The notes under the pieces were generated by a model. It made no database searches, was not told the origin of the DNA, and worked only from the letters and a program-made list of their open reading frames with translations. From assembly GCF_900100885.1 (NCBI RefSeq), contig NZ_LT629692.1:3162001-3226000 (forward strand): 64,000 bases of DNA, read 5' to 3'. Below are positions 61,242 to 64,000 of the stretch, in pieces. Every line of letters starts with the position of its first letter. The stretch's first letter is position 1. The position numbers and the translations under genes were made by a program. Source of the stretch: Microbacterium pygmaeum (lineage in GTDB: Bacteria; Actinomycetota; Actinomycetes; Actinomycetales; Microbacteriaceae).

Positions 61242-62569
61242 CCGACGCCTCCGGCGGTGTGCACCGCTCGCGCGCGATGATCCTGCTCTCCTCCGCCGCC
61301 CTGGCGCGTGCGTACAGCTTGACCGTGCTCGGCGCGGTGCTGTCCGGGTTCGCGATCGAGCGCATGACCGGCCGGGTCACGTACGTCTCGATCATCGTCG
61401 GCCTGTGCCTGATCGGCCTGGCGATCCTGGTCGCCCGGCGGCGCGAGATCTCGCTGGTCCGGCTCGTGCCGACCTCGCTGGTGCTGTTCGTCGGGTGGGC
61501 CCTGGCGAGCGCCTTCTGGAGTCTCGACCCGTCCGGCTCGGTGTGGAGCTGGGTCTCCACCGCCGCGCTCGCCTTCCTCGCCGTCACCCTCGGCCACATC
61601 CGCGACACGCTGCAGACCGTTCGGGCACTGGCGGACGTGCTGCGATGGCTGCTGTCGATCTCACTCGGCCTCGAGGTCCTCGCCGGCATCGTCCTGGACA
61701 CCCCGCTCCGCTTCCTGGGCATCCAGGCGAACATCGCCCAGTTCGGCCCGATCCAGGGCATCTTCGGCACCCGCAACATGCTGGGCTTCGTCGCGGTGAT
61801 CGCGTTGATCACGTTCCTCATCGAATACCGGACGCAGTCGGTGCGCCCGGGGCTGTCGGTATTCTCGGTCATCCTCGCCGGAGGACTTGCGGCCCTCAGC
61901 GACTCCCCCACCGTCGTCGTCCTGGCGATCGGGGTCGGCGCCGCGGTCGGCGCCCTCGCGCTGGTGCGGCATGCACGCCCTGAGCGGCGCACCGCGCTGC
62001 AGTACGTGCTCGGCGGCGTGGTGGTCGTCGGCGTCCTGGTGGGCTCGCTCGCGCGGCATCCGATCATCGCCTTCCTCGGTGCCGGCACCGATTTCTCGAT
62101 GCGCGTGAACCTGTGGAACGAGATGACCGAGTATCTGCGCTCCCGGCCCGTGCAGGGCTGGGGCTGGTTCGGTCCGTGGAACACCGGCGAGTTCCCCTTC
62201 AGCGCGATCAACTACGCGCTGAAGACGACTCATGCGACCGGCCTGAACTCGTACTTCGACGTGCTGCTGCAGCTGGGCTGGATCGGCCTCCTGCTGTTCC
62301 TGGGGCTGGCCGGCGTCGCACTCGTGCGGTCGTGGGTGGATGCCAGCGAGCGACGCTCGGTGATCTACGCGTGGACCCCCCTGATCCTGGTCACCCTGCT
62401 CATCGACTCGATGTTCGAGAGCTTCTCGCTGTTCGGCTTCGGCTGGATGCTGCTCGTGCTGTGCGCCGTGCGCGCCGGCCACTCCCGGTCATGGCGAGAG
62501 CGGATCGACGCGATCGATGTCGAGCCCGACCTGCCGCGCGCCCAGGAAGAGCCGGGCGGGCCACGGTAG
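61238..62569 (+). CDS. O-antigen ligase-like membrane protein (second copy)
   Basis: A 443-residue paralogue of the previous gene: the loops IQGIFGTRNMLGFVAVIALI, MRVNLWNEMTEYLRSRPVQG, WGWFGPWNTGEFP and THATGLNSYFDVLLQLGWIG line up in order. GTG 61238 overlaps the first copy's stop, so both are translated from one message. Two coupled ligases suggest a heteromeric pair or two acceptors. The GlfT2-like gene follows after 54 bp. Confidence 0.85.
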   Translation: MTDASGGVHRSRAMILLSSAALARAYSLTVLGAVLSGFAIERMTGRVTYVSIIVGLCLIGLAILVARRREISLVRLVPTSLVLFVGWALASAFWSLDPSGSVWSWVSTAALAFLAVTLGHIRDTLQTVRALADVLRWLLSISLGLEVLAGIVLDTPLRFLGIQANIAQFGPIQGIFGTRNMLGFVAVIALITFLIEYRTQSVRPGLSVFSVILAGGLAALSDSPTVVVLAIGVGAAVGALALVRHARPERRTALQYVLGGVVVVGVLVGSLARHPIIAFLGAGTDFSMRVNLWNEMTEYLRSRPVQGWGWFGPWNTGEFPFSAINYALKTTHATGLNSYFDVLLQLGWIGLLLFLGLAGVALVRSWVDASERRSVIYAWTPLILVTLLIDSMFESFSLFGFGWMLLVLCAVRAGHSRSWRERIDAIDVEPDLPRAQEEPGGPR

Positions 62570-62623
62570 ACTTTCCTTCTCGGCCCGACGCCTCGGCGCC
62601 CGCCCGTCTACGGAAGTCTCCTC

Positions 62624-64000
62624 GTGCCCCATATCCTCCAGAACGTCGTCTTCCCCACCGACCGCGACCCCGATCTGCTTCCGCTGTACGTGGATCCCGA
62701 GACCTGGTCGGTCATCGACGACGAACCGGTGCGTGTGTCCAATCGCGCACAACTGAGCAACATCCTCGGTCGCAACACAGCGCGCATCATCGCCGGTCGT
62801 CGGGTCTCGTTCGGAACCTACTTCAACGCCTTCCCCGCCTCCTATTGGCAGCACTGGACTCGTGTCCGCGAGGTGATGCTCACAGTGCGCACCACCGGCG
62901 CGGCGACCATCCTCGTTTATCGGTCGAACGGCTCCGGCGTCCGCCAGCGGATCGAGACGCGAGAGGTCGACGGCAGCGCCGTCTCGCAGTTCGCGCTCAC
63001 GCTCGACCAGTACAGCGACGGCGGGTTCATCTGGTTCGATATCGTCGCCGACGAGCAGACGGCGCAGTTCGACGGCGCAGAGTGGACGACCGAGCAGGAG
63101 CCCGTCCGCGACGGCAAGGCCTCGATCGGGATCACCACCTACAACAAGCCGGACTACTGCATCTGGACTCTGATGAGCCTCGCCGACTCGGCGGATGTCC
63201 TGGAGCTGATCGATCGCATCTTCCTCATCGATCAGGGGGATCGGCGCGTCGACGCCCAGCCGGAGTTCGACCAGGTCGCCGAGTCCCTCGGTGACACGCT
63301 CCAGATCATCACCCAGCCGAACTTCGGCGGCTCAGGGGGTTTCGCCCGCGCCATGACGGAATCCCTCGCACGACCGGAGAGCGACTTCGTGCAACTGCTG
63401 GATGATGACGTACGGCTGGAGCCGGAATCCGTACGCAGGTCGATCGTGTTCGGACGATACGCCACGGTGCCCACAATCGTCGGAGCACACATGTTCGACC
63501 TCCTCGATCGACCGAAGCTGCACGCGTGGGCGGAAGTCATCGACGAGTCGCCTTTCATGTGGCGCGCCCTCTATCAGGAGAAGCTGCCGCACGACTTCAG
63601 CGTCGCGAATCTGCGCCAATCGCCCATGCTGCACATGCGGCTGGACGCTGACTACAACGGCTGGTGGATGTGCCTCATCCCCCTCGACGTGATCCGTGAA
63701 GTCGGTCTCGCACTTCCCGCCTTCATCAAATGGGACGATGCGGAATTCTGCATCCGCGCGCGGGAAGCGGGATTCCCCACGGTCTCGATGCCTGGGGTCG
63801 CACTCTGGCATGTGTCCTGGGTGGGGAAAGACGATTCGATCGACTGGCAGGCGTACTTCCACGCTCGCAACCGCATCGTGGCCGCTCTTCTGCACTCGTC
63901 GATCCCCGACGGCGGCACCCTGCTGCGACACAGCCGCAGGGTCGACCTGAAGCACCTCATGATGATGCAGTACTACCCGGTGGCGCTGCGACACAAAGCG
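62624..64000 (+). CDS. GlfT2-like galactofuranosyltransferase, 3' truncated by the window
   Basis: 459 codons are visible and the frame is still open at 64000. The opening VPHILQNVVFPTDRDPDLLP and LYVDPETW resembles GlfT2, followed by a beta-sandwich part, then a GT-A domain. FVQLLDDDVRLEPESVRRSI carries the metal DDD at 260-262. IKWDDAEFCIRAREAGFPTV has Trp370-Asp371-Asp372, and ALWHVSW has His396. From memory the M. tuberculosis enzyme uses Asp256/258, Asp371/372 and His396, nearly the same numbering. Expected role: polymerising UDP-galactofuranose into a wall galactan. GTG 62624 is the only plausible start. Confidence 0.87.
   Translation, partial: MPHILQNVVFPTDRDPDLLPLYVDPETWSVIDDEPVRVSNRAQLSNILGRNTARIIAGRRVSFGTYFNAFPASYWQHWTRVREVMLTVRTTGAATILVYRSNGSGVRQRIETREVDGSAVSQFALTLDQYSDGGFIWFDIVADEQTAQFDGAEWTTEQEPVRDGKASIGITTYNKPDYCIWTLMSLADSADVLELIDRIFLIDQGDRRVDAQPEFDQVAESLGDTLQIITQPNFGGSGGFARAMTESLARPESDFVQLLDDDVRLEPESVRRSIVFGRYATVPTIVGAHMFDLLDRPKLHAWAEVIDESPFMWRALYQEKLPHDFSVANLRQSPMLHMRLDADYNGWWMCLIPLDVIREVGLALPAFIKWDDAEFCIRAREAGFPTVSMPGVALWHVSWVGKDDSIDWQAYFHARNRIVAALLHSSIPDGGTLLRHSRRVDLKHLMMMQYYPVALRHKA

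Overview
The window is high-GC actinobacterial chromosome, most likely Microbacteriaceae and probably Microbacterium. The evidence is protein content: WhiB1 and WhiB2, the mycothiol-type RsrA/SigH pair, the fused E2-E1 2-oxoglutarate enzyme, MtrA-MtrB-LpqB, a long-form HPF and a GlfT2-like galactofuranosyltransferase. From memory, much of the gene content and local pairing (whiB1/pdtaS, sigH/rsrA, aroA, rsgA, an Rv3235-type gene, secA, hpf, comF, lpqB-mtrB-mtrA, ahcY, manA, DUF3499, the Rv3259-type protein, whiB2) matches the M. tuberculosis Rv3219-Rv3260 neighbourhood. This is therefore mostly conserved core chromosome with small accessory insertions. No tRNA, rRNA, insertion sequence, prophage or CRISPR array was seen.

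Layout. 0-6.7 kb: the start of an NAD(P)H-hydrate dehydratase gene, an Old Yellow Enzyme, two coupled CNNM/HlyC-CorC membrane proteins preceded by a proline-rich mini-ORF, an orphan AbiEi/nuclease-like gene between palindromes and short tandem duplications, and guaB1. 6.8-12 kb: kgd and an amino-acid permease that overlap tail to tail. 12-18.1 kb: a divergent unit, tetR-glpD-eis on the minus strand and an AGPS-like flavoenzyme plus lipid kinase on the plus strand. 18.1-24.6 kb: sigH-rsrA, aroA-rsgA-bcp, whiB1 and pdtaS. 24.7-28.5 kb: an orphan CpaE/TadZ-SAF pair with a divergent HTH gene, and several conserved unknowns. 28.6-35.3 kb: alaA, secA, padR and a DEAD-box helicase. 35.4-42.5 kb: a coiled-coil protein, hpf, comF, lpqB-mtrB-mtrA. 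42.7-48.3 kb: a five-gene membrane/MoxR/DUF58 operon. 48.4-53.8 kb: aquaporin, a 19-bp tandem-repeat array ending in a perfect palindrome, spoIIM-like and RDD genes, ahcY, DUF3499 and a zincin-fold relative. 53.8-64 kb: a cell-envelope block with a DUF5719 protein, a large membrane glycosyltransferase, whiB2, manA, two O-antigen-ligase-like proteins and a GlfT2-like enzyme cut off by the window end.

The genes group into redox homeostasis (SigH/RsrA, OYE, peroxiredoxin, WhiB1), envelope synthesis and surveillance (MtrAB-LpqB, WhiB2, manA, glycosyltransferases, ligases), glycerolipid metabolism (glpD, AGPS-like, lipid kinase) and translation/export (SecA, HPF, RsgA, DEAD helicase).

The strongest unusual signals are regulatory. 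Many start codons sit 5-8 nt after a TANNNT-like -10 hexamer, which implies leaderless mRNA. sigH has two start codons and two promoter signatures. A Pro/Asp-rich leader peptide is translationally coupled to the predicted Mg/Co-type transporters. All functional calls come from reading the sequence; no database search was run.
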